Assembly: GCA_045546775.1 (NCBI GenBank)
Contig: JAZQDM010000079.1
Location: forward strand, 1-18,934
DNA from: RGIG3002 sp045546775
Lineage (GTDB): Bacteria; Bacillota; Clostridia; Lachnospirales; Lachnospiraceae
Length of the DNA: 18,934 bases
Direction: 5' to 3'
A program made the translations under genes and the position numbers. Of the stretch, positions 12,963-18,934 are shown in pieces. The notes beneath the pieces were generated by a model. It saw nothing but the letters and a program-made list of their open reading frames with translations, had not been told where the DNA came from and ran no database searches. The first letter of the stretch is position 1. Each line of letters begins with the position of its first letter.

Positions 12963-13666
12963 TCGCTTTTCAGGGCATGAAATTGTTCGGACATATAACT
13001 GCGAAACGACGGGTGTAAGAAAAACTTACATCCGTTTTTTGTATATACGTGTAAAAGCGTAATTTTGCTGACAAAATGAATGTTTACAACCGTTTCGTAG
13101 GAAGCGGGAACAAACGATGAAAAATGTTTGATTCCGTCAAAAAAATTGCTCAAATCACTTTGCACTTGCAACGTTTTGCCATCTTGCAAAAATACGTTGG
13201 AAAAGCGTCCGTCCGCAGTGATGTACAAAATATCCTGTTCTGCCACATAAAGCGTCTCTTCGTCGGTGCGCAGTTCAATGCGTGGAATGCGGGCATCGCA
13301 AGCCTCAAAAGCAATCTGCAGGGCATTGGTCAAATCTGCAGGTGCAATCGGTTTGGACAGGCAGAAACAATTTTCCGGCAAATCCATTTCCCCATAATTG
13401 ATGCAGGAAATGCAAAGAAAAATGGGCATAGTTACACCAAGGCGTCGAAGCTCTGCAGCAATTTCGCATCCGTTTTTTTGCCCGGATGTCATGTCGATAA
13501 AAAATACCTGATAGAGCATCGGGGAGCTCAAAAGCATATCCGGATTGCCGTAGCTGTCAATATAAAAAGGCTCTCTTCCGTCCTGACGTCGGTCGGATTC
13601 GCGCTGTAAAAGTCTTTCCAATTGTTTGCGGTCAGCGATGTTGTCATCACAGATTGCAATATGCAT
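12959..13666 (-). CDS. LytTR-family response regulator
   Basis: Encodes 235 residues. The receiver domain (about 1-120) has the acidic pair D7-D8, a phosphoacceptor-like D58 in F-F-I-D-M, and K105 in L-S-K-P-I. The D-M-T-S-G-Q-K-N-G stretch after D58 departs from the usual D-I-x-M-P. The C-terminal LytTR DNA-binding domain (about 128-232) has I-E-L-R-T near its start, I-L-Y-I-T-A-D-G-R-F-S-N-V, F-V-P-A-S-Y-E-T-V-V-N, and a final F-L-H-P-S-F-R. It should bind DNA as an AgrA/ComE-like regulator. The start at 13666 has AAAGGAGG 7 bases upstream. No histidine kinase is in the window, so it is an orphan here. It lies 48 bases after the DUF1294 gene and may share its transcript. Confidence 0.88.
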   Translation of the reverse strand: MHIAICDDNIADRKQLERLLQRESDRRQDGREPFYIDSYGNPDMLLSSPMLYQVFFIDMTSGQKNGCEIAAELRRLGVTMPIFLCISCINYGEMDLPENCFCLSKPIAPADLTNALQIAFEACDARIPRIELRTDEETLYVAEQDILYITADGRFSNVFLQDGKTLQVQSDLSNFFDGIKHFSSFVPASYETVVNIHFVSKITLLHVYTKNGCKFFLHPSFRSYMSEQFHALKSD

Positions 13667-13714
13667 AAAGACGCCTCCTTTATTTGCCCACTCTACACAA
13701 AGGCAAATGTTGTA

Positions 13715-14008
13715 TTAAATCGTCAAAAAATCAATCGGTATGTTGAGCAGTACAAGCACAAGGATAACTTGTACGACGAGTATGGCGGGCATACCGTATA
13801 CAAATGTCCAGGTGCGTGTTTTGTGACGGAAAAGTTGCATGCCCAATATGGAACCGATACTTCCGCCAATGATTGCGATGGTAAAGAGAACCGATTCAGG
13901 CGTGCGCCACAAATGCTTGACTGCCTTGCGTTTGTCCAGTCCCATTGCCGCAAAACCGACGATATTTATAATTACAATATAAAGCAAAATAAAGTGAATT
14001 GCATTCAT
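13715..14008 (-). CDS. DUF1294 membrane protein
   Basis: Encodes 97 residues with three to four hydrophobic segments. The DUF1294 hallmarks are visible: F-A-A-M-G-L-D-K-R-K-A near residue 22, W-R-T-P-E-S-V-L-F, G-G-S-I-G-S-I-L-G-M-Q-L-F-R-H-K-T and F-V-Y-G-M-P. The function of the family is unknown. ATG 14008 is chosen; the upstream TTG would add 23 polar residues without a ribosome site. The Shine-Dalgarno at 14008 is weak (GGGTGA). The gene is divergent from the AAA ATPase gene and runs toward the LytTR regulator. Confidence 0.85.
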   Translation of the reverse strand: MNAIHFILLYIVIINIVGFAAMGLDKRKAVKHLWRTPESVLFTIAIIGGSIGSILGMQLFRHKTRTWTFVYGMPAILVVQVILVLVLLNIPIDFLTI

Positions 14009-14126
14009 GAAAGTCACCCATCCAAAAATTACTAATGATTCTTTTTTTATTCTAAACGCAGCAGGTGCGTTTGTCAAAAATATTACGGAAATGTGACGAA
14101 AGGTATTAAATAACAGCCAATTAAGC

Positions 14127-14180
14127 TTGATTTTTGCACATACTTCGGCTAAAATTTAATCATAATAAAAATTAGCCGAA
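14127..14180 (+). promoter_or_regulatory. Promoter with a 9-bp inverted-repeat operator before the AAA ATPase gene
   Basis: TTGATT (14127-14132) and TAAAAT (14150-14155) with a 17-base spacer make a good vegetative promoter. A perfect inverted repeat, TTCGGCTAA (14144-14152) and TTAGCCGAA (14172-14180), overlaps the -10 element and the expected start. Centre-to-centre spacing is 28 bases. There is no T run, so it is more likely a repressor site or 5'-UTR hairpin than a terminator. Confidence 0.6.
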
Positions 14181-14192
14181 AAGAGGTTTTGA

Positions 14193-15416
14193 ATGAATTA
14201 TATAAAAAGAAATTTAGAAAATGTAGTAAGCCAGGTTACAAAAGAATATCCGGTTGTTTTGGTTACAGGACCGAGACAAGTGGGGAAGACTACTATGCTG
14301 CAAAAATTAATGGAAGGTACCGAGCGAGGTTATGTTACATTAGATGATTTGAACGAAAGGAATATTGCCAAGACAGATCCGGAATTGTTTTTACAGTTGC
14401 ACAAGCCGCCCGTATTGATTGATGAGGTTCAATATGCGCCGGAACTGTTTACTTATATCAAAATGCATGTGGACAAAAATCATGAACCGGGAGCGTTCTG
14501 GCTGACGGGGTCACAAGTGTTTAAAATGATGAAGGGAGTGCAGGAGTCATTGGCCGGAAGAGTGGCGGTTCTTTCACTTACATCCTTGTCGCAGGCTGAA
14601 ATTTCCGGGGGAGCAATGGAGCCTTTCGCGATTGATATGGATGCACTGTCTGCAAGAAAAGAAGAGAGAGAAGAAGCAGACGCAAGAGTTATTTTTGAGC
14701 GAATCTATAGAGGGTCTATGCCGGCAATCGTAAGTGGAGCCAACAGCAACAGCCAGATTTTTTACAGCAGTTATTTAACCACCTATATTGAGCGTGATGT
14801 AAGGGAGTTGTCTGATGCGATTGACTCGTTAAAATTCCTTAGATTTATTACCGCAGTAGCTGCAAGATGCGGTCAAATGCTGAATGTTGCAGATATTGCG
14901 CAAGATGCAGATATTAATCAGACACAGGCAAAAAATTGGTTGGGGATTTTGGAGACATTAGGAATTATTTTTTATCTTCATCCATACTCAAACAACCTGC
15001 TAAAACGCCTTGTAAAAACACCAAAATTGTATTTTTATGATACAGGTTTAGTGTGTTACTTAACCAAGTGGAGCAGTGCAGAAACACTGGAGAGTGGCGC
15101 AATGAATGGCGCTGTTTTGGAAAACTATGTAGTTGCGGAAATCAGGAAAACTTATCTGAATTGCGGAAGAGAGCCATATATGTATTATTATCGCAACAAG
15201 GATGCCAAGGAGATTGACATCGTATTGGAGCATGACGGTGTGCTGAATCCAATCGAAATCAAAAAGACATCCAATCCGGGGACGGAATTGATAAAAGTGT
15301 TCACTTTGTTGGACAAGTCATCAACTCCTCGCTCTAAGGGGGCGGTTATTTGCATGAAGGCGAGCCTTAGTGCGATTGATAGAGACAATTATATTGTGCC
15401 TATCTGGATGATTTGA
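14193..15416 (+). CDS. AAA-family ATPase with DUF4143 C-terminal domain
   Basis: Encodes 407 residues. The Walker A motif G-P-R-Q-V-G-K-T-T (26-34) and Walker B motif V-L-I-D-E-V-Q (74-80) mark the AAA_14 domain. F-W-L-T-G-S-Q near 101-107 is the sensor-like motif. A winged-helix-like segment follows around 245-285 (V-A-D-I-A-Q-D-A-D-I-N-Q-T-Q-A-K-N-W). The C-terminal DUF4143 domain has E-I-D-I-V-L-E and P-I-E-I-K-K, the D and E-x-K pattern of a PD-(D/E)XK-like fold. These proteins are widespread in anaerobes, often in many copies, and their role is not established. AAGAGG lies 6 bases before the ATG. The promoter overlaps an inverted repeat, so expression is probably repressible. Confidence 0.9.
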   Translation: MNYIKRNLENVVSQVTKEYPVVLVTGPRQVGKTTMLQKLMEGTERGYVTLDDLNERNIAKTDPELFLQLHKPPVLIDEVQYAPELFTYIKMHVDKNHEPGAFWLTGSQVFKMMKGVQESLAGRVAVLSLTSLSQAEISGGAMEPFAIDMDALSARKEEREEADARVIFERIYRGSMPAIVSGANSNSQIFYSSYLTTYIERDVRELSDAIDSLKFLRFITAVAARCGQMLNVADIAQDADINQTQAKNWLGILETLGIIFYLHPYSNNLLKRLVKTPKLYFYDTGLVCYLTKWSSAETLESGAMNGAVLENYVVAEIRKTYLNCGREPYMYYYRNKDAKEIDIVLEHDGVLNPIEIKKTSNPGTELIKVFTLLDKSSTPRSKGAVICMKASLSAIDRDNYIVPIWMI

Positions 15417-15483
15417 GCGATGTGTAATATGGTGATGTATTTGCGGAGACGGACTTTACGTGGAAAGGGAGCGAAAGGAAAAG

Positions 15484-15936
15484 ATGGCATTTGTAAGGGA
15501 GTATAAGAATATCGAAGAAGAGTTAGCAGAGTGGGAGTATCTCACAAAAATTGGTGTACGTAATATGTATAATAAACCACTCAAGAAGTGGGCGACATCG
15601 CTGGTTGTAGACAGAGATAATAATTATTTTTTAATTCCGCAGGGGCAAACGAATCTTAACAGAGATTATGTAGAAATACATTATTATGCATTGTGTTTGG
15701 ATGGGATTGTTTTGAATATGGAGGTTACTCGAAGAGCATCCGGAAGAGCTCGGGATTACAGTTTTGAGTGTCATTGGACAGTAGAAAAAATTAGGTTTCC
15801 GAAAGAATGGTCCAATTGTAGTATCGAAAACAGCGAACTTGTGGAAATTATTCGAGAAGCTTTTGTGGCAGAAACATATAGCAAAAGATTTACTCCGGAA
15901 CGAGTAAAAGAAATAACGGTTGATGTGAATATATGA
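15484..15936 (+). CDS. Hypothetical soluble protein
   Basis: Encodes 150 residues from ATG 15484, with AAAGGA (15474-15479) just upstream; GTG 15460 would add eight residues. No membrane segment is present. It is rich in aromatic residues, with a central beta-like stretch (A-T-S-L-V-V-D-R-D-N-N-Y-F-L-I-P) and a C-terminal helix with many charged residues. It begins 67 bases after the AAA ATPase gene and is followed by a degraded small gene. The arrangement resembles immunity or accessory genes, but I do not recognise the family and propose no function. Confidence 0.7.
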   Translation: MAFVREYKNIEEELAEWEYLTKIGVRNMYNKPLKKWATSLVVDRDNNYFLIPQGQTNLNRDYVEIHYYALCLDGIVLNMEVTRRASGRARDYSFECHWTVEKIRFPKEWSNCSIENSELVEIIREAFVAETYSKRFTPERVKEITVDVNI

Positions 15937-15954
15937 CATTTATGGGAGAAGGAT

Positions 15955-16175
15955 ATTAAGCTTTTTAGGACTCATAATTCTAGGGAAGAATTTGAAAGAG
16001 AGCATTTTGCGTTACTTTGGAAAGAAAAACAAATATAATTCCATATGAATATCGTTTGGATAGTGAAGTTGTTTTGAATGAATTGCGGGAGGCAATGCAA
16101 GTATTCGGTGCATGGGGTAATCCTCCGATTCCTACGCTACCAAGAAGAGAAGGCAAGACTATAATTGATTTTTAG
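15955..16175 (+). pseudogene. Small gene broken by a frameshift and lacking a normal start
   Basis: Downstream of the 150-residue gene, one frame reads K-L-F-R-T-H-N-S-R-E-E-F-E-R-E-H-F-A-L-L-W-K-E-K-Q and then hits TAA at 16036-16038. A second frame takes over at the same point with N-I-I-P-Y-E-Y-R-L-D and runs to TAG at 16173-16175, ending R-R-E-G-K-T-I-I-D-F. Adding one A to the A run near 16031-16034 would join them into a protein of about 73 residues. A ribosome-site-like GGGAGAAGG precedes ATT at 15955, where a start codon would be expected. Two lesions suggest true decay, although one could be a sequencing error in a homopolymer. The family is unknown. The intact neighbours show that decay is local. 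Confidence 0.55.
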
Positions 16176-16189
16176 AGGTGAAAAATAGT

Positions 16190-16648
16190 ATGAAAATATA
16201 CATAGATGCAGATGCCTGTCCGGTAGTGCGGATTGTGGAGCGCATTGCAAAGAAACGAAACGCGCCGGTTACCCTGCTGTGCGATACGAACCATGTGCTT
16301 TCATCGGATTACAGTGAAGTGGTAGTTGTGGGTGCAGGGGCTGATGCAGTGGATTTTAAGCTGATAAGCTTGTGCCGGCAAGGCGATATTGTAGTGACGC
16401 AGGATTACGGCGTGGCGGCGATGGCCCTTGGGAAAAATGCCTATGCAATCCATCAGTCGGGCAAATGGTATACCAATGAAAATATTGACCAAATGCTGAT
16501 GGAAAGGCATCTGGCAAAGAAAGCAAGGCGAGGCAGTTCCAAAAATCATCTGAAAGGTCCGCGCAAAAGAACCGCAGAAGATGACCAGAAATTTGAAGAA
16601 AGTTTTGAGAGACTTTTGCTTAAAGCAATGTCGGGAGAGGAGCAGTAA
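16190..16648 (+). CDS. YaiI/YqxD family (UPF0178, DUF188) protein
   Basis: Encodes 152 residues, the normal length. It begins M-K-I-Y-I-D-A-D-A-C-P-V, the family signature. G-A-D-A-V-D-F and G-D-I-V-V-T-Q-D-Y-G-V-A-A-M-A-L follow in the middle, and a basic C-terminal region has the L-K-G-P-R-K-R-T pattern. The fold is PIN-like, with acidic residues (D6, D8 and the D of T-Q-D-Y) placed as in nucleases, but no activity is established. ATG 16190 lies 9 bases after GAGGTG. A GTG at 16178 would add four residues and is less likely. Confidence 0.92.
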   Translation: MKIYIDADACPVVRIVERIAKKRNAPVTLLCDTNHVLSSDYSEVVVVGAGADAVDFKLISLCRQGDIVVTQDYGVAAMALGKNAYAIHQSGKWYTNENIDQMLMERHLAKKARRGSSKNHLKGPRKRTAEDDQKFEESFERLLLKAMSGEEQ

Positions 16649-16652
16649 AAAG

Positions 16653-16853
16653 ATGAGTTATTTGATTAAAGACACAACCAAGCAACAACGCATAGAACTG
16701 ATTCGCAGTTGGGTGCCGGACGATGAGGTCATGGATGGCTGCAACATAGATTTGTGGGAAATGTACCGTGATTACATTGACGGAAAAAGAGAAATTGCAG
16801 AAATCAATGCGTCCTTTAACGCGGGATTTTATGAGGAAAGGGATTTGAGATAA
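16653..16853 (+). CDS. Small hypothetical protein
   Basis: Encodes 66 residues from ATG 16653. AGGAG (16638-16642) lies inside the end of the previous gene, 10 bases upstream. It starts M-S-Y-L-I-K-D-T-T-K and contains M-Y-R-D-Y-I-D-G-K-R-E-I-A-E-I-N-A-S-F-N-A-G. It is acidic and soluble, with one Cys and no known motif. I recall similar short proteins in Lachnospiraceae without an established function. The 4-base gap to the YaiI-like gene and 14-base gap to the next gene support an operon. Confidence 0.7.
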   Translation: MSYLIKDTTKQQRIELIRSWVPDDEVMDGCNIDLWEMYRDYIDGKREIAEINASFNAGFYEERDLR

Positions 16854-16867
16854 AAGGAGGAAGAAAA

Positions 16868-17077
16868 ATGCACTGTCCAAGATGTGGTAATACAAATTTA
16901 CAGGCCATCACAGAAACAAGTTCTACCGGAAAAGATTTTTCGGCAGGGAAGGGTTGCTGCGGAGCAATTTTGTTTGGGCCTATCGGAATATTGTGTGGTG
17001 CTTGCGGAAAAGGAAAACAAATTCATTCAACAACATACTGGGTTTGCCCGGGGTGTGGAAATAAATTCAGAGCGTAA
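16868..17077 (+). CDS. Small zinc-ribbon protein
   Basis: Encodes 69 residues. It begins with C-P-R-C-G-N-T-N and ends with C-P-G-C-G-N-K, the two Cys knuckles of a zinc ribbon. Between them lies a Gly- and Cys-rich hydrophobic segment (G-C-C-G-A-I-L-F-G-P-I-G-I-L-C-G-A-C-G-K-G-K) that could lie in or on the membrane. A strong AAGGAGG lies 6 bases before the ATG. The insertion of a G-C-C-G hydrophobic stretch between the knuckles resembles small Lachnospiraceae proteins of unknown role. Zinc binding is likely; the function is unknown. Confidence 0.8.
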   Translation: MHCPRCGNTNLQAITETSSTGKDFSAGKGCCGAILFGPIGILCGACGKGKQIHSTTYWVCPGCGNKFRA

Positions 17078-17079
17078 TT

Positions 17080-17457
17080 ATGATTAGTGATAAGCAGTGG
17101 ATAAAATTGATGGAACTGGGCAGTGCTTTAGGCTGTCATCAAATGCCGGAAAGAAGTTTCTTTGTAAAAGGCTTTCAGTTTCCTGTATGTGCGAGATGTA
17201 CAGGAGTTATTCTTTCAGCAATAATTGCAACAATACTCTTTTTTAAGAAGCGGCTTCCGATATGGGTATGTATTGCCATGTCGGGCGTGATGCTTTTAGA
17301 TTGGGGAATGCAGTATCTTGAAATCAGAGAGTCGACCAATAGAAGAAGATTCATAACAGGCTTAATAGGCGGTTTTGGCTATTCTACGTTGCATTTGCAT
17401 TTTTACCGGTATATATATGAGAAACTAAAAAATTTAATAAAAGATTTGCGAGCATAA
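17080..17457 (+). CDS. DUF2085 membrane protein
   Basis: Encodes 125 residues. The signature G-C-H-Q-M-P-E-R-S-F-F and F-P-V-C-A-R-C-T-G-V occurs before the first of about three membrane helices. The Cys/His pattern suggests metal or redox binding at the membrane face, but the function is unknown. The gene starts two bases after the zinc-ribbon stop with no obvious ribosome site, so translation is probably coupled to that gene. The operon ends at the terminator 17459-17491. Confidence 0.88.
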   Translation: MISDKQWIKLMELGSALGCHQMPERSFFVKGFQFPVCARCTGVILSAIIATILFFKKRLPIWVCIAMSGVMLLDWGMQYLEIRESTNRRRFITGLIGGFGYSTLHLHFYRYIYEKLKNLIKDLRA

Positions 17458-17458
17458 G

Positions 17459-17491
17459 AAAGGATTGAAAAATATTTCAATTCTTTTTTTT
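17459..17491 (+). terminator. Intrinsic terminator after the DUF2085 gene
   Basis: AGGATTGAAA (17461-17470) pairs with TTTCAATTCT (17475-17484) across an AATA loop with one G-T wobble, followed by a run of T to 17491. It closes the operon that starts at the AAA ATPase or one of the later genes. Confidence 0.85.
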
Positions 17492-17573
17492 GTTATACAC
17501 GAATTGGGAAAGGCTATGCAATGCGGGAAATGAGACGTTTTAGAACATAGTTTCGAGGAAGCAGGGAGTTTTA

Positions 17574-17624
17574 ATGGACAGCAAATTGTGTAGTATGGAA
17601 GCATGTAAAGAGTCGGTTTGCTAA
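17574..17624 (+). CDS. Possible 16-codon Cys-rich leader peptide
   Basis: AGGGAG (17563-17568) lies 5 bases before an ATG that encodes M-D-S-K-L-C-S-M-E-A-C-K-E-S-V-C and a TAA. Three of 16 residues are Cys. It sits 25 bases before the exonuclease gene, in a 190-base gap with no other gene. It may be chance; no conserved attenuator hairpin is obvious after it. Confidence 0.3.
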   Translation: MDSKLCSMEACKESVC

Positions 17625-17649
17625 AGAAAAGTGAATGGAGGATACGAGC

Positions 17650-18318
17650 ATGAACTACATAATTATTGATTTGGAAATGAATCCGGTGGCTAGTGAGTAC
17701 CAAAAAGAGCGAAAAATTTGTCGTGCGGAGATTATTGAAATCGGAGCTGTTGTTATGGATGAGAGTTTCCTAGTGTTGAGCGAATTTAAAACATTGGTAA
17801 AGCCTCAGTACAATGATTGTATCTACAAGAAGTACGAGACCCTGACAGGGATTAGCACGCAGATGGTAAGCGGTGCGCCGACCTTTGCTACTGCTTATGA
17901 AATGTTTGTAAACTGGTGCGAATCCTATGGCGACGATTACGAAGTTTATGCGTGGAGCGAGAATGACTATAATCAAATTACGGCAGAAATGAAGCTTAAA
18001 CAATACACAAAAGTCGAAAAAATGCGTCCGCTGGAGAACTGGTTTGACTTCCAAAAAGAGTATACACAGACGCTGGGACTTGAGCGCATTATGTCTCTTC
18101 AAAAGGCGGTGGATTATGCAGGAATTGACTTCTCAGGACATATGCATGACGCGTTGTGTGACGCAAAGAATACCGCAGAATTATTTGTAATTGTCCGCAA
18201 CGAAGAAAGATGCAATGCAGTATTGCGAACCGTGCTGGATGCGCTGAAACCGAAAAAAATAAGTGTTACGCTCGGAGATATGATTGATTTTGGGGCGCTG
18301 ATGGCACAGTTGGCGTAG
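17650..18318 (+). CDS. DEDDh 3'-5' exonuclease (RNase T / KapD-like)
   Basis: Encodes 222 residues. The exonuclease I motif is I-I-D-L-E-M-N (D7, E9). The second motif is likely W-S-E-N-D-Y (D106). The third is H-D-A-L-C-D-A-K-N-T-A-E-L (H166, D171), so all four catalytic acidic residues and the His are present. E-I-I-E-I-G-A-V-V and L-T-G-I-S sit at their usual places. Such enzymes remove nucleotides from 3' ends of RNA or DNA; the substrate here is not known. GGAGG (17637-17641) lies 8 bases before ATG 17650, which is preferred over ATG 17635. Confidence 0.9.
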   Translation: MNYIIIDLEMNPVASEYQKERKICRAEIIEIGAVVMDESFLVLSEFKTLVKPQYNDCIYKKYETLTGISTQMVSGAPTFATAYEMFVNWCESYGDDYEVYAWSENDYNQITAEMKLKQYTKVEKMRPLENWFDFQKEYTQTLGLERIMSLQKAVDYAGIDFSGHMHDALCDAKNTAELFVIVRNEERCNAVLRTVLDALKPKKISVTLGDMIDFGALMAQLA

Positions 18319-18321
18319 GGG

Positions 18322-18474
18322 ATGAAGATGAGTAAGATAACAAAGATGAAATATAGCTTACAAAAGAAAGCTGGGCAGGCAATTGTGGAGGAGGCGATAA
18401 AGCGTCTGGAAACTGCAATTGAATTAAAAGATCAAGGAAGATATATAATGATTGTAATTAGACTACTTGGTTGA
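18322..18474 (+). CDS. Possible 50-residue small protein
   Basis: An open frame begins at ATG 18322, with a second ATG at 18328 that is better spaced from AGGGGA. It encodes a Lys-rich amphipathic helix-like peptide (K-A-G-Q-A-I-V-E-E-A-I-K-R-L-E-T-A-I-E-L-K) ending in M-I-V-I-R-L-L-G. It starts 3 bases after the exonuclease stop. The heptad-like pattern suggests a real coding origin, perhaps a fragment of a larger protein. I do not recognise it. Confidence 0.4.
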   Translation: MKMSKITKMKYSLQKKAGQAIVEEAIKRLETAIELKDQGRYIMIVIRLLG

Positions 18475-18517
18475 GTGATATGTTAAAATGAATTGCTCGA
18501 CTGTTATTCAGAAGAGG

Positions 18518-18526
18518 TGGTATAGT
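18518..18526 (+). promoter_or_regulatory. Possible extended -10 promoter of the XRE regulator gene
   Basis: TGGTATAGT has the TGn extension directly before TATAGT, 31 bases upstream of the ATG. No good -35 is present at 17 bases. Confidence 0.3.
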
Positions 18527-18557
18527 TAACTCATGAATAAAGCGGGAGGTATCTATT

Positions 18558-18934
18558 ATGGTGCGTGATGAAATTCGTTTTGGAAGAAATTTAAGAATAT
18601 TAAGAAGTCAAAAGGGTGTGTCACAGCAGGAATTAGCTGACGCTATTCATATGACGAGGCAGACACTTTCTACTTGGGAACGTGGTGCAGGAAAACCAGA
18701 TATTTATTATGTGCATGATGTGTGCAAATATTTTGATATACCAATCGAAACTATGGTATATGGGAATGTGTTGAATGAGGATGCAGTCCCAAAATGTGAT
18801 GAGGTATGTGAGTATGGTTACTATATTAAGAATTTTAATAAGCGAGGATTTTATACAGTTTTTGATAAAGATTTGGAAGACTTTTTTGGAATAATCCAAT
18901 ATGACTTAGAACATATTTCTGTTACTGCATTAGC
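18558..18934 (+). CDS. XRE-family transcriptional regulator (3' end outside window)
   Basis: The frame from ATG 18558 stays open to the window edge (125 codons), with GGGAGG (about 18544-18549) as its ribosome site. The first 65 residues form a Cro/CI-type helix-turn-helix: F-G-R-N-L-R-I-L-R, then S-Q-Q-E-L-A-D-A-I-H-M-T-R-Q-T-L-S-T-W-E-R-G, then P-D-I-Y-Y-V-H-D-V-C-K-Y-F-D-I-P. A second region, with Y-Y-I-K-N-F-N-K-R-G-F-Y, begins after residue 90 and is not recognisable. It is probably a repressor. Whether it controls its neighbours cannot be told from the visible part. Confidence 0.88.
   Translation, partial: MVRDEIRFGRNLRILRSQKGVSQQELADAIHMTRQTLSTWERGAGKPDIYYVHDVCKYFDIPIETMVYGNVLNEDAVPKCDEVCEYGYYIKNFNKRGFYTVFDKDLEDFFGIIQYDLEHISVTAL

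Overview
The window looks like the chromosome of a spore-forming Firmicute of the Lachnospiraceae / Clostridium cluster XIVa type. The reasons are moderate-to-low GC, strong AGGAGG-type ribosome sites, four spoVA sporulation genes, and small families I recognise from that group (DUF5721-like, DUF1294, DUF2085, RidA). I see no transposase, integrase, phage gene, rRNA, tRNA or CRISPR array. Family assignments come from recalled motifs, not from a database search.

Layout. (1) 1-377: the end of a secreted lipoprotein made of Thr/Glu/Val/Ala repeats, then a terminator. (2) 378-2084: a sigma-G-like promoter and spoVAB-spoVAA-spoVAC. AB comes before AA, the reverse of Bacillus subtilis, and spoVAD does not follow. 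(3) 2085-2436: a convergent intergenic region with nine GGGC/GCCC motifs at near-integral helical spacing. (4) 2437-3216 (minus): a PD-(D/E)XK-like nuclease-fold gene that seems to start at ACG. (5) 3356-10448: a seven-gene plus-strand operon with a CapA-type phosphatase, two GT-C membrane glycosyltransferases, a UDP-galactopyranose-mutase-like flavoprotein, a small protein, RidA and a shikimate-kinase-like P-loop kinase. It ends at an intrinsic terminator that overlaps a sigma-G-like promoter. (6) 10459-10815: spoVAE, cut off from its partners by the operon.

(7) 10820-11992: two related ~290-305 bp long-inverted-repeat elements, E1 and E2, flank a minus-strand DUF5721-like gene. Their outer arms differ, but both share a core of two adjacent hairpins whose stems differ by compensatory base changes. 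This is the strongest candidate here for something undescribed. (8) 12022-14008: degV (plus), which converges with and overlaps a LytTR response regulator preceded by a DUF1294 gene (both minus). (9) 14127-17491: an AAA ATPase/DUF4143 gene behind an operator-like inverted repeat, an unknown gene, a frameshifted small pseudogene, a YaiI/YqxD gene, a 66-residue protein, a zinc-ribbon protein and a DUF2085 membrane protein, closed by a terminator. (10) 17492-18934: a possible Cys-rich leader ORF, a DEDDh exonuclease, a small ORF and the start of an XRE-family regulator cut by the window edge.

How the parts fit. The spoVA genes encode membrane components of the spore dipicolinic-acid channel. Each of the two spoVA pieces has its own sigma-G-like promoter placed just after, or within, a terminator, so forespore expression looks insulated from vegetative transcription. 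The genes in between look like a cell-surface glycan operon. The remainder is housekeeping and regulatory genes interspersed with structured repeats.
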